64,000 bases of DNA from an uncultured Candidatus Nitrosopumilus sp. (GCA_951812655.1 OX638319.1:310001-374000); one strand, 5' to 3'. Shown: positions 35,333 to 43,844, numbered from the stretch's first letter. Made by a program: numbers and translations. The notes: generated from the sequence alone by a model not told the origin.

Positions 35333-36296
35333 ATATCCACCATCCAATCAATGATAAAATGTAGATTATTGGAATGGTCACAATAACAAAGAAAAGTACC
35401 GACGTAAGCTTCATGATCGAAATTGCAGAGTGCACGTGTTCTTTTGTTATTGGAATTTCACCATCGCCCAATCTGTAATGATTAATTTTTTCAAATTTTG
35501 TTTCCAAAGCTCCAGCTAAAGCAGCCATAGGATAGCCTGCATTAGGACTCTCAGTGTTTTTTCCATCTCTGATCATTATTTTGTACGATTCCTTCCAATT
35601 TTTCTGTAAAATAGCCGCTGAAATAATCATCACCATTCCGGTCAATCTAGATGGAATGTAATTTAGAACACTGTCACAAGTGGCAGCGAACCAGCCTATA
35701 TTCTTGAAGAAATCAGTCTTATATCCAATCATTGAATCTGCAGTGTTTATCACTCTATAAACAAATGCGCCAGGCAATCCAAAAAGAGCATAATAAAACA
35801 AAGGCCCGGTAATCCCATCCACAGTGTTTTCGCTGACACTTTCTAACACGCCTGAAAGAATATGGTTTCTATCCAAATTGGATGTATTTCTCTTCACAAT
35901 CATAGAGAGATTATTTCTAGCCATTCCAAGATTTTTTTCATCTAGTGATTCCAATACAGATTTAGCATGTTTTTCCATACCGCGAATGGCAATCGTACTT
36001 TTTAACAGCAATCCTCCAGCAATCACAGAAATAATTAGCGATGCGTAATCAACTGTCATGAAGGAAATTCCAGTATCCAATACAATTAGCAACAGAATTA
36101 CCAACCCAGAAGTAATTACAATTATACACACACCCCCAAATTTTTCCATCAAGGGATTTTCATTTTTTATGATCGGCGTGAGTTTTGCTAGAAAAGAGCC
36201 AATCCAAGCAGTTGGATGGTATTTGTTTGTAGGATCACCGAACTTAAAATCTAATAAGAGTGCAAAACCAACAATCAGTAAAGATTCAAAGATCAT
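35325..36296 (-). CDS. cbiB: Adenosylcobinamide-phosphate synthase
   Basis: 323 aa membrane protein. DFKFGDPTNKYHPTAWIG, SESTVNTVDGITGPLFYYALFG-like segment (SENTVDGITGPLFYYALFG), YRVINTADSMIGYK and SPNAGYPMAALAGAL are CbiB signatures. It attaches the aminopropanol (phosphate) made by CobD to adenosylcobyric acid. Confidence 0.93.
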   Translation of the reverse strand: MIFESLLIVGFALLLDFKFGDPTNKYHPTAWIGSFLAKLTPIIKNENPLMEKFGGVCIIVITSGLVILLLIVLDTGISFMTVDYASLIISVIAGGLLLKSTIAIRGMEKHAKSVLESLDEKNLGMARNNLSMIVKRNTSNLDRNHILSGVLESVSENTVDGITGPLFYYALFGLPGAFVYRVINTADSMIGYKTDFFKNIGWFAATCDSVLNYIPSRLTGMVMIISAAILQKNWKESYKIMIRDGKNTESPNAGYPMAALAGALETKFEKINHYRLGDGEIPITKEHVHSAISIMKLTSVLFFVIVTIPIIYILSLIGWWIYA

Positions 36297-37132
36297 CGTA
36301 ACATTTTCTCAATATCTTTTACTGCAATATTTGATTTGACAATTTGTGCCAATCTATCTATTTCATTATCAATTTTTAGTATATTTTTTTTAGTCCATGG
36401 AATTTTTTTTGGTTTAACATTTAGAGAGTCCTCTTCAGGTAAGTCTAAATCAACCAGAGGGATAGTTCCCAGAACAGGTTTTTTCGTTATTGTTTTGAGT
36501 TTCCGAAATCCAGGTCTCAACACATCCAAATCACCTCTGAATTTGTTAAAAATAAAACCATTTACCAATTTTTGGTATTTTTTTTCAATCAAGGCCATGG
36601 TTCCAACAAGACTTGCAAATGAACCGCCACGATCAATATCAGAAATCAGAATTACAGAAGCTTTAGCCTTTTGTGCAATTCTCATATTTGCAATATCATA
36701 TTTTTGCAGGTTTATTTCTGCAGGAGATCCAGCACCTTCCATAACAACTAGATCAAAGTCTTTTTGTAAGGTTTTCAGAGATTTTGAGGCTATTCGAAAG
36801 CCATCATTATTTACAAATTTTTCATAGTATTCTTTTGCATGCATTTTTTTGTATTTTTTGCCATTCAGGTATACAACACTATTGTAATTTCCCACAGGTT
36901 TGAGTAAAATGGGGTTTAGGTCAGGAGTAATTTTGCATCTTGAGCCAATTGCCTGAATGGCCTGAGCTCTAGAAATTTCAAAATTTGAATCAATGTACGC
37001 AAAATTTGACATGTTTTGAGATTTGAATGGAGCTACACGGTAACCCTTATCAGAAAAAATCCGGCATAGAGCTGCAACCAATATTGTTTTGCCAGCTCCT
37101 GACGAAGTGCCCTGAATCATCAAAGATCTCAT
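36293..37132 (-). CDS. cobQ: Cobyric acid synthase, lacking the glutamine amidotransferase domain
   Basis: 279 aa against about 480-500 for the family. The N-terminal dethiobiotin-synthetase-like ATPase is complete: GTSSGAGKTILVAAL, PFKSQNMSNFAYI, DLNPILLKPVGNYNSVVYLN, MEGAGSPAEINL, SDIDRGGSFASLVGT, FIFNKFRGD and LDLPEEDSLNVK. The class I amidotransferase domain that should follow, with its Cys and His-Glu, is absent. Yet a short C-terminal helix (EIDRLAQIVKSNIAVKDIEK) like the usual CobQ end remains, so the domain looks cleanly deleted rather than truncated. It may use free ammonia or borrow a glutaminase. It overlaps both neighbours by 1-4 nt. Confidence 0.85.
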   Translation of the reverse strand: MRSLMIQGTSSGAGKTILVAALCRIFSDKGYRVAPFKSQNMSNFAYIDSNFEISRAQAIQAIGSRCKITPDLNPILLKPVGNYNSVVYLNGKKYKKMHAKEYYEKFVNNDGFRIASKSLKTLQKDFDLVVMEGAGSPAEINLQKYDIANMRIAQKAKASVILISDIDRGGSFASLVGTMALIEKKYQKLVNGFIFNKFRGDLDVLRPGFRKLKTITKKPVLGTIPLVDLDLPEEDSLNVKPKKIPWTKKNILKIDNEIDRLAQIVKSNIAVKDIEKMLR

Positions 37133-38205
37133 CAGAGATTCACCAATGCCCGGATAAGTTTTAGATTTTCATTGTGGGATTTTACAGCAATTCGAATGTA
37201 ATGTTTGTCTAACCCTCTAAAATTTTTACAATCGCGGATTAAGATATTTTTTTCAATTAATTTTTTTTGTAGTTTTGTTGAATCCTGCTTAATTTTTACT
37301 AAAATGAAATTTGTGGAGGACTGTTCACAACGAAATCCATCAATTTCATTGATTTTTTTGACCAGGTATTGTGATTCTTTTTTTATAACCAAATTAGATT
37401 TTGCGAGATGGGATTTATTTTTCAGAGCAGTGTTTGCGGCGTCTTGAGCTAGAGAATTGACACTCCATGGAATTTTTATCTTTTTCAAAACTTTAATCAT
37501 TTGATTTGAACCTATACCGTATCCAATTCGAATCCCGGGTAACGCAAATGACTTTGTTAGTGAACGTAAAACAAAAAGATTTTCATGTTTTTTCACATAT
37601 GATACTATAGATTCATTTGATTCTGGAACCATTTCAATAAAACATTCATCGACAAAGATTAGAGTAGAGAGTTTTTTTGCTTTTTTAATAATTTCTAGCA
37701 ATTGGTTCTTTTGCAGAAGCTTCCCTGTAGGATTATTAGGATTGCATATGAATACGCATCCATTTTTTGGTATATGTGAGATAAATGAATTTAGATTTTG
37801 GGACAAGTTCATGGTTTTAAAATATGAAACTTTACAGTCGTTTAGTTTGGCTGCAGATTCATATTCTTGAAAAGTTGGGACCGGAATCAATACTTTAGTT
37901 TTTTTAGACAAAAATGCGAAACAGAAATTATAGATTATCTCTATCGCCCCATTTCCAACCAATAGATTAGATTTTTCTAATTTTGTATATTTTTTTAAAT
38001 TTGAGATCACATTAAACGAATTTGAATCAGGGTAATTTTTGATGTTATCAATATTTTTTTTAAGGATTTTTTTTACAGAGAGTGGAGTTCCTATAGGGCA
38101 AATATTTGAACTAAAATCGATGATTTGAGGGCTTGACAAATGGTTTTTTCCTCCGTGAACAACAGGAATGTGTTTCAAGATGGATGATTTTGTTTGTATT
38201 TTCAC
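37132..38205 (-). CDS. cobD: L-threonine-O-3-phosphate decarboxylase-like aminotransferase
   Basis: 357 aa fold-type I PLP enzyme. VVHGGKNHLSSPQIIDFSSN is the CobD/CobC N-terminal signature; FICNPNNPTGKL, FVDECFIEMVP and the PLP-lysine in LTKSFALPGIRIGYG follow. It supplies aminopropanol phosphate for the nucleotide loop. First gene of the cobD-cobQ-cbiB-cobS-cobY operon. It resembles HisC, but context and the HGG motif favour cobalamin. Confidence 0.87.
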   Translation of the reverse strand: MKIQTKSSILKHIPVVHGGKNHLSSPQIIDFSSNICPIGTPLSVKKILKKNIDNIKNYPDSNSFNVISNLKKYTKLEKSNLLVGNGAIEIIYNFCFAFLSKKTKVLIPVPTFQEYESAAKLNDCKVSYFKTMNLSQNLNSFISHIPKNGCVFICNPNNPTGKLLQKNQLLEIIKKAKKLSTLIFVDECFIEMVPESNESIVSYVKKHENLFVLRSLTKSFALPGIRIGYGIGSNQMIKVLKKIKIPWSVNSLAQDAANTALKNKSHLAKSNLVIKKESQYLVKKINEIDGFRCEQSSTNFILVKIKQDSTKLQKKLIEKNILIRDCKNFRGLDKHYIRIAVKSHNENLKLIRALVNL

Positions 38206-38286
38206 AGTTCCAAACCGAAATAGCCGATTTAGTATGTTTTGGTAATACAGAAAACGATTATTAATTGAAAGTGATTACCCATAAAC

Positions 38287-39363
38287 ATGGATAAGAAAAG
38301 AGTGGCAATAATTGGAGTCACAGGGGCTGTAGGTCAGGAATTTGTACAGTCATTAAATTCTCACCCATGGTTTGAAGTTACTCAGATTGCGGCATCTTCA
38401 CGCACAGCAGGAAAAAAATATCTTGACGCAATCAAAGATGCCAACGGGATTGTTGCATGGGATGTAGGTGGGGAAATTCCCGAATATATTAAAGAAATGA
38501 CAGTTAAAACAGTAGATGAGTTAGACGTTTCTAAACTGGACTTAGTTTTTTCTGCAGTAGAATCTGTAGCCGCAAGAGACATTGAAACTAAGATGGCAGC
38601 AGATTTGCCAGTGATTTCTACAAGTTCAGCTTATAGATATGAAGAAGATGTGCCAATTTTGATTCCTGGAATTAATGATGAACAAACAGAACTACTGGAA
38701 ACCCAAAAGAAAAATAGAAACTGGAAAGGCTGGGTAGCACCCTTACCAAATTGTACTACAACGGGCCTTGCAATTACATTAAAACCACTACTAGAAAAAT
38801 ATGGAGCAAAAAAAGTCATGATGACTTCAATGCAAGCAATCTCAGGAGGAGGCAAATCTGGAGTATCAGCCATGGGCATCACAGACAACATCCTCCCGTA
38901 CATTCCAAAAGAAGAAGGGAAAGTAAGATTGGAAACAAGAAAGATTCTAGGCAAACTAAAAGATGGGAAAATTGAAGATGCGGACATCAGGATAAGCTGC
39001 ACGTGTACTAGAGTTCCAGTAATAGACGGACATACTGAATCAGTCTTTGTTGAGACAGATAAAGAAATTGATCCCGCAAAGGCTAAGGAAACATACAATC
39101 AATCCAATAAGGATATCTCTGTATCAGGATTGCCATCAGCCCCAAAAGACTACTATGCATTTCACGAAGATCCCACCAGACCTCAACCAAGAATGGAAAG
39201 AACCGTGGGAGATGGGATGACTACAACCATTGGAAGAGTTGAAAAAGAAGAATTGTTTGACAATGGTCTGAAATACATGTTATTTTCACACAATAAAAAA
39301 ATGGGTTCAGCGAAAGGAGCAGTTTTACTAGCTGAAATGTTATACAAAAAAAGTAAAATTTAG
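38287..39363 (+). CDS. asd: Aspartate-semialdehyde dehydrogenase
   Basis: 358 aa of the archaeal/fungal type. Nucleotide loop IGVTGAVGQEFVQSL, catalytic Cys in LPNCTTTGLAITL, QAISGGGKSGVS, and the His/Arg region RVPVIDGHTESV. Makes aspartate semialdehyde for threonine, methionine and lysine; the upstream partner of ThrC at 2121-3359. In Sulfolobales a relative reduces malonyl-CoA, so a second role cannot be excluded by sequence alone. Confidence 0.92.
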   Translation: MDKKRVAIIGVTGAVGQEFVQSLNSHPWFEVTQIAASSRTAGKKYLDAIKDANGIVAWDVGGEIPEYIKEMTVKTVDELDVSKLDLVFSAVESVAARDIETKMAADLPVISTSSAYRYEEDVPILIPGINDEQTELLETQKKNRNWKGWVAPLPNCTTTGLAITLKPLLEKYGAKKVMMTSMQAISGGGKSGVSAMGITDNILPYIPKEEGKVRLETRKILGKLKDGKIEDADIRISCTCTRVPVIDGHTESVFVETDKEIDPAKAKETYNQSNKDISVSGLPSAPKDYYAFHEDPTRPQPRMERTVGDGMTTTIGRVEKEELFDNGLKYMLFSHNKKMGSAKGAVLLAEMLYKKSKI

Positions 39364-39390
39364 AACATTTTTTGTAATTTTTACAATAAT

Positions 39391-39399
39391 AACTTTATA
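39391..39399 (+). promoter_or_regulatory. TATA box upstream of the Lrp-type gene
   Basis: CTTTATAAG; transcription would begin near 39420-39425, next to a GTG at 39426 that is in frame with the Lrp coding sequence but followed by a TAG two codons later. Confidence 0.5.
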
Positions 39400-39434
39400 A
39401 GATCCACAAATCCACATCGATTCAGGTGTTCTAG

Positions 39435-39902
39435 ACGACAAAGGTAGACAAATTAGATTTACAAATTTTATCAGAGTTATCAGAAGATGCTTCAATTTCT
39501 GTCCCACGCCTATCAAAGAAAATTGATGTCAATTCATCAGTAGTTTACTCAAGAATCAAAAGACTAGTCAAAAAGAAACTAATTGAGAAGTTTACAATTG
39601 TTGTGAATAATGAAGAGCTTGGCTATAATGTCAAAGCTTTAACAGGAATTAACATGAATACAAAAAAACGAGATCATATTATTAAAGAATTATTTAAAAT
39701 TGAAGGAGTAAGGGAAGTTGCAGAAGTTACAGGAAGGTTTGACATACTAGTGACCATGTATTCAAAATCATTAGATCAAATGCATAAAATGGTGTCTGAA
39801 CGGATAGGTAGAATTGAAGGAATTCAATCTTCAGAGTCATTTATCGAAATGAAGTCTAGGATGAAAGCAATGCCATATATGCCATCAAAGGATAGTGACT
39901 AA
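39435..39902 (+). CDS. Lrp/AsnC-family regulator, start codon unclear
   Basis: The open frame encodes a full Lrp-like protein of about 150 aa. The N-terminal HTH reads VDKLDLQILSELSEDAS, VPRLSKKIDVNSSVVYSRIK, RLVKKKLIEKF, and the C-terminal ligand-binding RAM domain reads GINMNTKKRDHII, EVAEVTGRFDILVTMY. The frame has no ATG, GTG or TTG between an in-frame TAG (39432-39434) and a GTG at 39603, which lies after the HTH. A GTG at 39426 is in frame but cut off by that TAG. Either a non-canonical start is used, or the start was lost and only the 99-aa RAM domain is made. Confidence 0.7.
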   Translation, partial: TTKVDKLDLQILSELSEDASISVPRLSKKIDVNSSVVYSRIKRLVKKKLIEKFTIVVNNEELGYNVKALTGINMNTKKRDHIIKELFKIEGVREVAEVTGRFDILVTMYSKSLDQMHKMVSERIGRIEGIQSSESFIEMKSRMKAMPYMPSKDSD

Positions 39903-39904
39903 TA

Positions 39905-40834
39905 TTGCAGAAACAAAAATCAGAGTCCAGGGTTGCGGTATACTACGAGTTAACAAAGCCCAAGATTTGGTATTTACTGGTGTTTACAGCATTTGGCGCC
40001 GCATTAACTGCTTCAAACATTTACGATATTGAAATTTCTCCTGCAACATGGATTCTGATGTTATTTTCTGTCGCAGCAGGTTCAGCTGCAGCAAACACCC
40101 TAACAAACTATCACGATAAAGACATCGATGCCATAATGGAAAGAACAAAAGAGAGACCACTGCCGTCAAAGAGAATCTATCCAGCTGTTAAAGCGAGAAA
40201 TTTTGGATTAGCATTAGCAGGAATTTCACTGGTTTTGGCATTTGGGATTTCTTTCACTACAACTTTGGAACAAGGCATATGGGCAACCATATTTATCGCA
40301 TTCGCATTAGTAAATAACATCATAATTTACTCATATGTGTTAAAGCGAAACTCCAGAACTAACATAATTTTAGGCGGATTATGCGGAGGTTCGCCACCGA
40401 TGATAGGATGGGTAGCAGTCACCATGTCAGATTTATGGACAATGGGTCTTGCAATGGCAGGATTGGTGTTCATATGGATTCCAATGCATATTTGGGCTTT
40501 AACCCTGCATTTCAAAGATGATTATAACAAAGTCAACGTTCCAATGCTAACTGCAGTACAATCAGAAAAAACGTCAGCCAGAGCTATTGCAGGTTCTACA
40601 GTGGTAATGGTGTTATTTTCAATTGCCCCATTTTTCTTAACATCTGAAAGTGGAGATGAGATGGTAAGTGCAGTGTATCTATGGACGGCAATTGCATCGG
40701 GCGCACTAATGATAGGGTTATCAGCGTGGGTGATTATCAAGCCGATGGAAAAAGCTGCATGGACATTGTTTAAATTTTCTAGTCCATACTTAGCCGTGTT
40801 ATTTATTGCATTAATGGTAGATTCAGCATTATAG
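39905..40834 (+). CDS. ctaB: Heme O synthase (protoheme IX farnesyltransferase)
   Basis: 309 aa, eight to nine membrane helices of the UbiA superfamily. The prenyl-diphosphate motif NYHDKDIDAIMERTKERPLP is present, with a second region GGLCGGSPPMIGWVAVT and HFKDDYNKVNVPML. Starts at TTG 39905, 2 nt after the Lrp gene. It makes heme O for the terminal heme-copper oxidase. Confidence 0.92.
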   Translation: MQKQKSESRVAVYYELTKPKIWYLLVFTAFGAALTASNIYDIEISPATWILMLFSVAAGSAAANTLTNYHDKDIDAIMERTKERPLPSKRIYPAVKARNFGLALAGISLVLAFGISFTTTLEQGIWATIFIAFALVNNIIIYSYVLKRNSRTNIILGGLCGGSPPMIGWVAVTMSDLWTMGLAMAGLVFIWIPMHIWALTLHFKDDYNKVNVPMLTAVQSEKTSARAIAGSTVVMVLFSIAPFFLTSESGDEMVSAVYLWTAIASGALMIGLSAWVIIKPMEKAAWTLFKFSSPYLAVLFIALMVDSAL

Positions 40835-41062
40835 CATACTAGCATCATCATCAAGACTGTTTAGCTCTTTAGTGATTTCTGAATGCTTTTGTACCAATGT
40901 CACAAGTTCTTCTCTTAATTCTTGAGAAGTCCATTCTGAATTTATCAGAGAAGACAGTTTTGTTATCAGATTCCATTGAACATTATTTTGATCATTAATT
41001 AATTCTAGAAATCTCTTACCCTTTTCATCATCATCCATAAGTTTTTCATATTCTGATATCAT
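40829..41062 (-). CDS. Small hypothetical helical protein
   Basis: 77 aa, charged and predicted all-helical (NVQWNLITKLSSLINSEW, REELVTLVQKHSEITKEL). No recognised family, no cysteines, no signal. Overlaps the end of ctaB by 6 nt on the opposite strand, common for real convergent genes here. Confidence 0.5.
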   Translation of the reverse strand: MISEYEKLMDDDEKGKRFLELINDQNNVQWNLITKLSSLINSEWTSQELREELVTLVQKHSEITKELNSLDDDASML

Positions 41063-41129
41063 AAAAAGTTAGCAGAGGTAATTGTGTAATTTCAAAGTTT
41101 TATTAATTAATATGGATTATTTGTGAACA

Positions 41130-41285
41130 GTGCAGTGTAGTATTTCAGAATGTAAACGTAAAGCCTTTGAAACAGTAAAAATAAGCTTTAGAGAAACTAG
41201 GAATCTGTGCAAAGAACACCATAATTTATTTAAAAATAAAGATAGAAGATATAGTGCAAACTTCTCAAAAGCTTCTAACTTTTAA
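41130..41285 (+). CDS. Small zinc-finger-like protein, 51 aa
   Basis: GTG start at 41130, TAA at 41283-41285. The product contains CSISECKRKAFETVKISF and then LCKEHHNLF: a C-x4-C ... C-x2-H arrangement suitable for one zinc. Basic and short, so a nucleic-acid-binding protein is plausible. A/T-rich TTAATTAATA (41103-41112) stands about 23 nt upstream as a TATA element. No named family is known to me. Confidence 0.5.
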   Translation: MQCSISECKRKAFETVKISFRETRNLCKEHHNLFKNKDRRYSANFSKASNF

Positions 41286-41359
41286 CAAAACTGAATATTC
41301 AAAAATTTATTATTTTGAATGATTAAAAGATTTAACACCTACTATTTGAAAATAAAAGC

Positions 41360-41875
41360 ATGGCATCTAAGAACGAAAAAGCAGTTAAAAAGAAAGTAGT
41401 TAAGAAAGTTGCGGCAAAAAAACAGTCTAAAGTTGCGGCAAAAAAACAGTCTAAAGTTGCGGCAAAAAAACAGTCTAAAGTTGCGGCAAAAAAACCAGAG
41501 TTTGAAAAAGCTTGGAAAGATTACAATTCTGCACTAAATGGATGGAAAGAATCTCTTGCACAGTGGCAAAAAGCCACAAATGAAACTTTGATGACATATC
41601 ATGATGCTTGTCAAAAAGCAGTGGAATCAGATGCCGAATTATTGAAAAAGGTTAGTTCAAGCTGGGAAAACACATGGGAGGAGATAGGCCCCCAATACAT
41701 CAAACAACAAACAAAGATGATTGAAAACATATTCAAAGAAACAAATATTGAATCAATAAAGAAATTTAATTATCAATGGGAGAAATTCCTTAAAACATCT
41801 GGAGATGATTCGATTACAGCGTATCAAGAAGCTATCAAAAAGTTTAACCAAGCATGGCAATCAGGTCAAATGTAG
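41360..41875 (+). CDS. Phasin-like helical protein with lysine-rich repeat head
   Basis: 171 aa. The first ~45 residues are Lys/Ala-rich with a tandem KVAAKKQS octapeptide repeat (24 bp per unit). The rest is long amphipathic helices rich in Trp (WKDYNSALNGWKESLAQWQK, SSSWENTWEEIG, YQEAIKKFNQAW). The helical part resembles the protein at 45410-45823 and, loosely, phasins or PhaE subunits that coat polyhydroxyalkanoate granules. The basic head could bind DNA or RNA. Function inferred weakly. Confidence 0.6.
   Translation: MASKNEKAVKKKVVKKVAAKKQSKVAAKKQSKVAAKKQSKVAAKKPEFEKAWKDYNSALNGWKESLAQWQKATNETLMTYHDACQKAVESDAELLKKVSSSWENTWEEIGPQYIKQQTKMIENIFKETNIESIKKFNYQWEKFLKTSGDDSITAYQEAIKKFNQAWQSGQM
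41405..41495 (+). repeat. 24-bp tandem repeat, 3.8 copies
   Basis: Three identical full units starting AAAGTTGCGGCAAAAAAACA and a fourth partial, in frame, coding the KVAAKKQS repeat. Perfect identity suggests recent slippage expansion. Confidence 0.85.
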
Positions 41876-42053
41876 TAAATTGATTTAAAAATTGAAAGAA
41901 TATAGTATTTTAAAAATATCATTTAATTCAAATTAGTTCGTGATTTAATTTTTTGATCACACATTCATAACGTTTTTTCAAATTAATACTTTCATTGTAG
42001 AATGGGGTCTAAATAAAACACATTAAAACTAGATTCGAAAATAATTTTTGATT

Positions 42054-43133
42054 TTAATCATTTAGTTTTTTCTCAAGATCGTCAAGTTTTTTGTTTTGTT
42101 TTAGCAGTTCCTGAATAATTTCAAATTCAATTTCATCTTGTTCAGATTTTTCAACATCTTTGGCCAATTCCTCAATTTTAAATAATTTATTTCCATCTTG
42201 CTCTTCTTCGAATATAGATTTTGGTGCAAATTCCTCAGAAATTAGATTTTTTAATTCATCGATTTGTTGATGTAGATTGTTTAGTTGTGAAAATTCCTTA
42301 GATGAGTTTTCTGGTTCAGGCTCGGGTTCCGGGACCAGTTCCAACTCCTGAGGAAGATCCTCTGCGGACTCTTTTGGCAGCGAGCCCCTGGCACCGGATG
42401 GTCTAGGTGGTTCAGGCTCGGGTTCCGGGACCAGTTCCAACTCCTGAGGAAGATCCTCTGCGGACTCTTTTGGCAGCGAGCCCCTGGCACCGGATGGTCT
42501 AGGTGGTTCAGGCTCGGGTTCCGGGACCAGTTCCAACTCCTGAGGAAGATCCTCTGCGGACTCTTTTGGCAGCGAGCCCCTGGCACCGGATGGTCTAGGT
42601 GGTTCAGGCTCGGGTTCCGGGACCAGTTCCAACTCCTGAGGAAGATCCTCTGCGGACTCTTTTGGCAGCGAGCCCCTGGCACCGGATGGTCTAGGTGGTT
42701 CAGGCTCGGGTTCCGGGACCAGTTCCAACTCCTGAGGAAGATCCTCTGCGGACTCTTTTGGCAGCGAGCCCCTGGCACCGGATGGTCTAGGTGGTTCAGG
42801 CTCGGGTTCCGGGACCAGTTTTAATTCTTTAAAAGATGATTCAGGAATGTCTCCAAAATAATCTAATTTTACTTTATTTTTATCAATTCGTAAGTAGGGA
42901 TTACCTTCAATAGAAAAAGTTTGGATTTTATGTCCTCTTGTCCATGAGTTTTTGCCATTGTAAATGGTAATGTATGAAATACCATTTCGTATATCTGAAG
43001 CAATTTTTAGACGATCTACAGGCTCACCTTTGGTAATTCCCAAAGTAGTATCTTTATGTCGTGTAGCAATAGAAATCAAATTTTTTGAATCATATGCAAC
43101 TTCTGAAATTAAATAGCCAGTCCATTTTTTCAT
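42054..43133 (-). CDS. DUF3892-like protein with expanded Pro/Glu repeat
   Basis: 359 aa from ATG 43133 (MKKWTGYLISEVAYD). Residues 1-100 resemble DUF3892: a strand-rich start, GEPVDRLKIASDIRNGISYI, NGKNSWTRGHKI, NPYLRIDKNKVKLDYFGDIP. Then five identical 32-residue units, each containing LVPEPEPEPPRPSGARGS and LPKESAEDLPQEL, plus a partial sixth, and a C-terminal acidic coiled coil (INNLHQQIDELKN-like and LLKQNKKLDDLEKKLND). The repeat region is far richer in G/C than anything nearby. A TTG at 43145 would add 4 residues. Role unknown; the repeats likely form an extended spacer. Confidence 0.65.
   Translation of the reverse strand: MKKWTGYLISEVAYDSKNLISIATRHKDTTLGITKGEPVDRLKIASDIRNGISYITIYNGKNSWTRGHKIQTFSIEGNPYLRIDKNKVKLDYFGDIPESSFKELKLVPEPEPEPPRPSGARGSLPKESAEDLPQELELVPEPEPEPPRPSGARGSLPKESAEDLPQELELVPEPEPEPPRPSGARGSLPKESAEDLPQELELVPEPEPEPPRPSGARGSLPKESAEDLPQELELVPEPEPEPPRPSGARGSLPKESAEDLPQELELVPEPEPEPENSSKEFSQLNNLHQQIDELKNLISEEFAPKSIFEEEQDGNKLFKIEELAKDVEKSEQDEIEFEIIQELLKQNKKLDDLEKKLND
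42313..42792. repeat. 96-bp GC-rich tandem repeat, five exact periods
   Basis: GGTTCAGGCTCGGG recurs at 42313, 42409, 42505, 42601, 42697 and 42793, exactly 96 bp apart, with apparently identical units between. The period is a multiple of three and preserves the protein frame. Base composition is roughly 60% G+C in an A/T-rich genome. Confidence 0.92.
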
Positions 43134-43463
43134 TACAAAAAACAAAGATTTGTTTCTACTAATTAATCGATCTCAAATGTGATTTTCAACTCATTCAATT
43201 TAATTTAAAAAAATTGGACAATAGACATTAGTGAGACTGCAAAATTAAGAACAAATTAGTAAATGGGTACATCTTTTTCAAACATTCAATAGAAGATTAA
43301 GATTAAACACATGATTTGATTTAACGGGACAGCAATTATTGATTCGATTAATTATGTTTTTAACTAGAATTATTAAAAAACATAATTGTCAAATCAAATT
43401 TTAAAAAATGAATAATAACTTGCAAATAAAAGAATATTTAGCTAATCGATATCAAAATAACAA
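43134..43463. other. Intergenic, nothing recognised
   Basis: About 330 bp of A/T-rich sequence between the divergently transcribed DUF3892-like gene and the gene at 43464. It must hold both promoters. No RNA gene or repeat was recognised. Confidence 0.4.
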
Positions 43464-43844
43464 ATGGAAATTTCTATTGAGCCATGGAAAAAATTGATTA
43501 TTCACGAAATAATTGAATATAAATTCGAAGACTGGGTAAAGCAGATTGCATTCAGTACTAAATCAGGGGGAGGAGGCATACCCACCATGCAATGGACAAA
43601 TGGAATTGTTTTTTCTCCATCAAATTTCCCTACAACTAATTCCACAATAGAGGAACAACTAAAAGGAATTCTGCATTGGTCTTCTGTGTCATTTGCAATT
43701 AAAGAAAAATTTGAGAAACAAATTGTGAAAGAAAATGCAACAATCAATTTAGTAGATGTCAGTGTAAATGAGATTTTTAAAGATTTGGCAACAAGCTTAA
43801 AGATACAATCAAAATATACAACAGGGAATAATCAAAATCAGTGA
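43464..43844 (+). CDS. Hypothetical protein
   Basis: 126 aa. Soluble, mixed alpha/beta (PWKKLIIHEIIEYKFEDWV, KSGGGGIPTMQWTNGIVFSP, VDVSVNEIFKDLATSL). No known family. The stop overlaps the next start by 4 nt (GTGA), so the two genes form a unit. Confidence 0.55.
   Translation: MEISIEPWKKLIIHEIIEYKFEDWVKQIAFSTKSGGGGIPTMQWTNGIVFSPSNFPTTNSTIEEQLKGILHWSSVSFAIKEKFEKQIVKENATINLVDVSVNEIFKDLATSLKIQSKYTTGNNQNQ

Noticed and set aside
36293-37132. Frameshift or truncation by the next gene as cause of short CobQ
   Set aside because: The usual C-terminal helix is retained before the stop and the other frames near the end show no amidotransferase motifs.
37132-38205. Second histidinol-phosphate aminotransferase
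   Set aside because: The HGG-type N-terminus and the cobalamin operon context favour CobD.
39428-39465. Alternative start of the Lrp gene in another frame (VLDDKGRQI)
   Set aside because: It looks Lrp-like by chance but has no start codon, runs out of the HTH frame at once, and the in-frame VDKLDLQILSEL is the better match.
41405-41495. CRISPR or regulatory repeat
   Set aside because: 24-bp units are contiguous, coding and in frame.
42281-42778. Long open frame on the minus strand rich in Arg/Trp/Ser across the 96-bp array
   Set aside because: It is the alternative frame of the repeated DUF3892-like gene; openness follows from the period being a multiple of three.
42313-42792. CRISPR-like array
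   Set aside because: Whole 96-bp unit is identical with no variable spacers and it is coding in frame.
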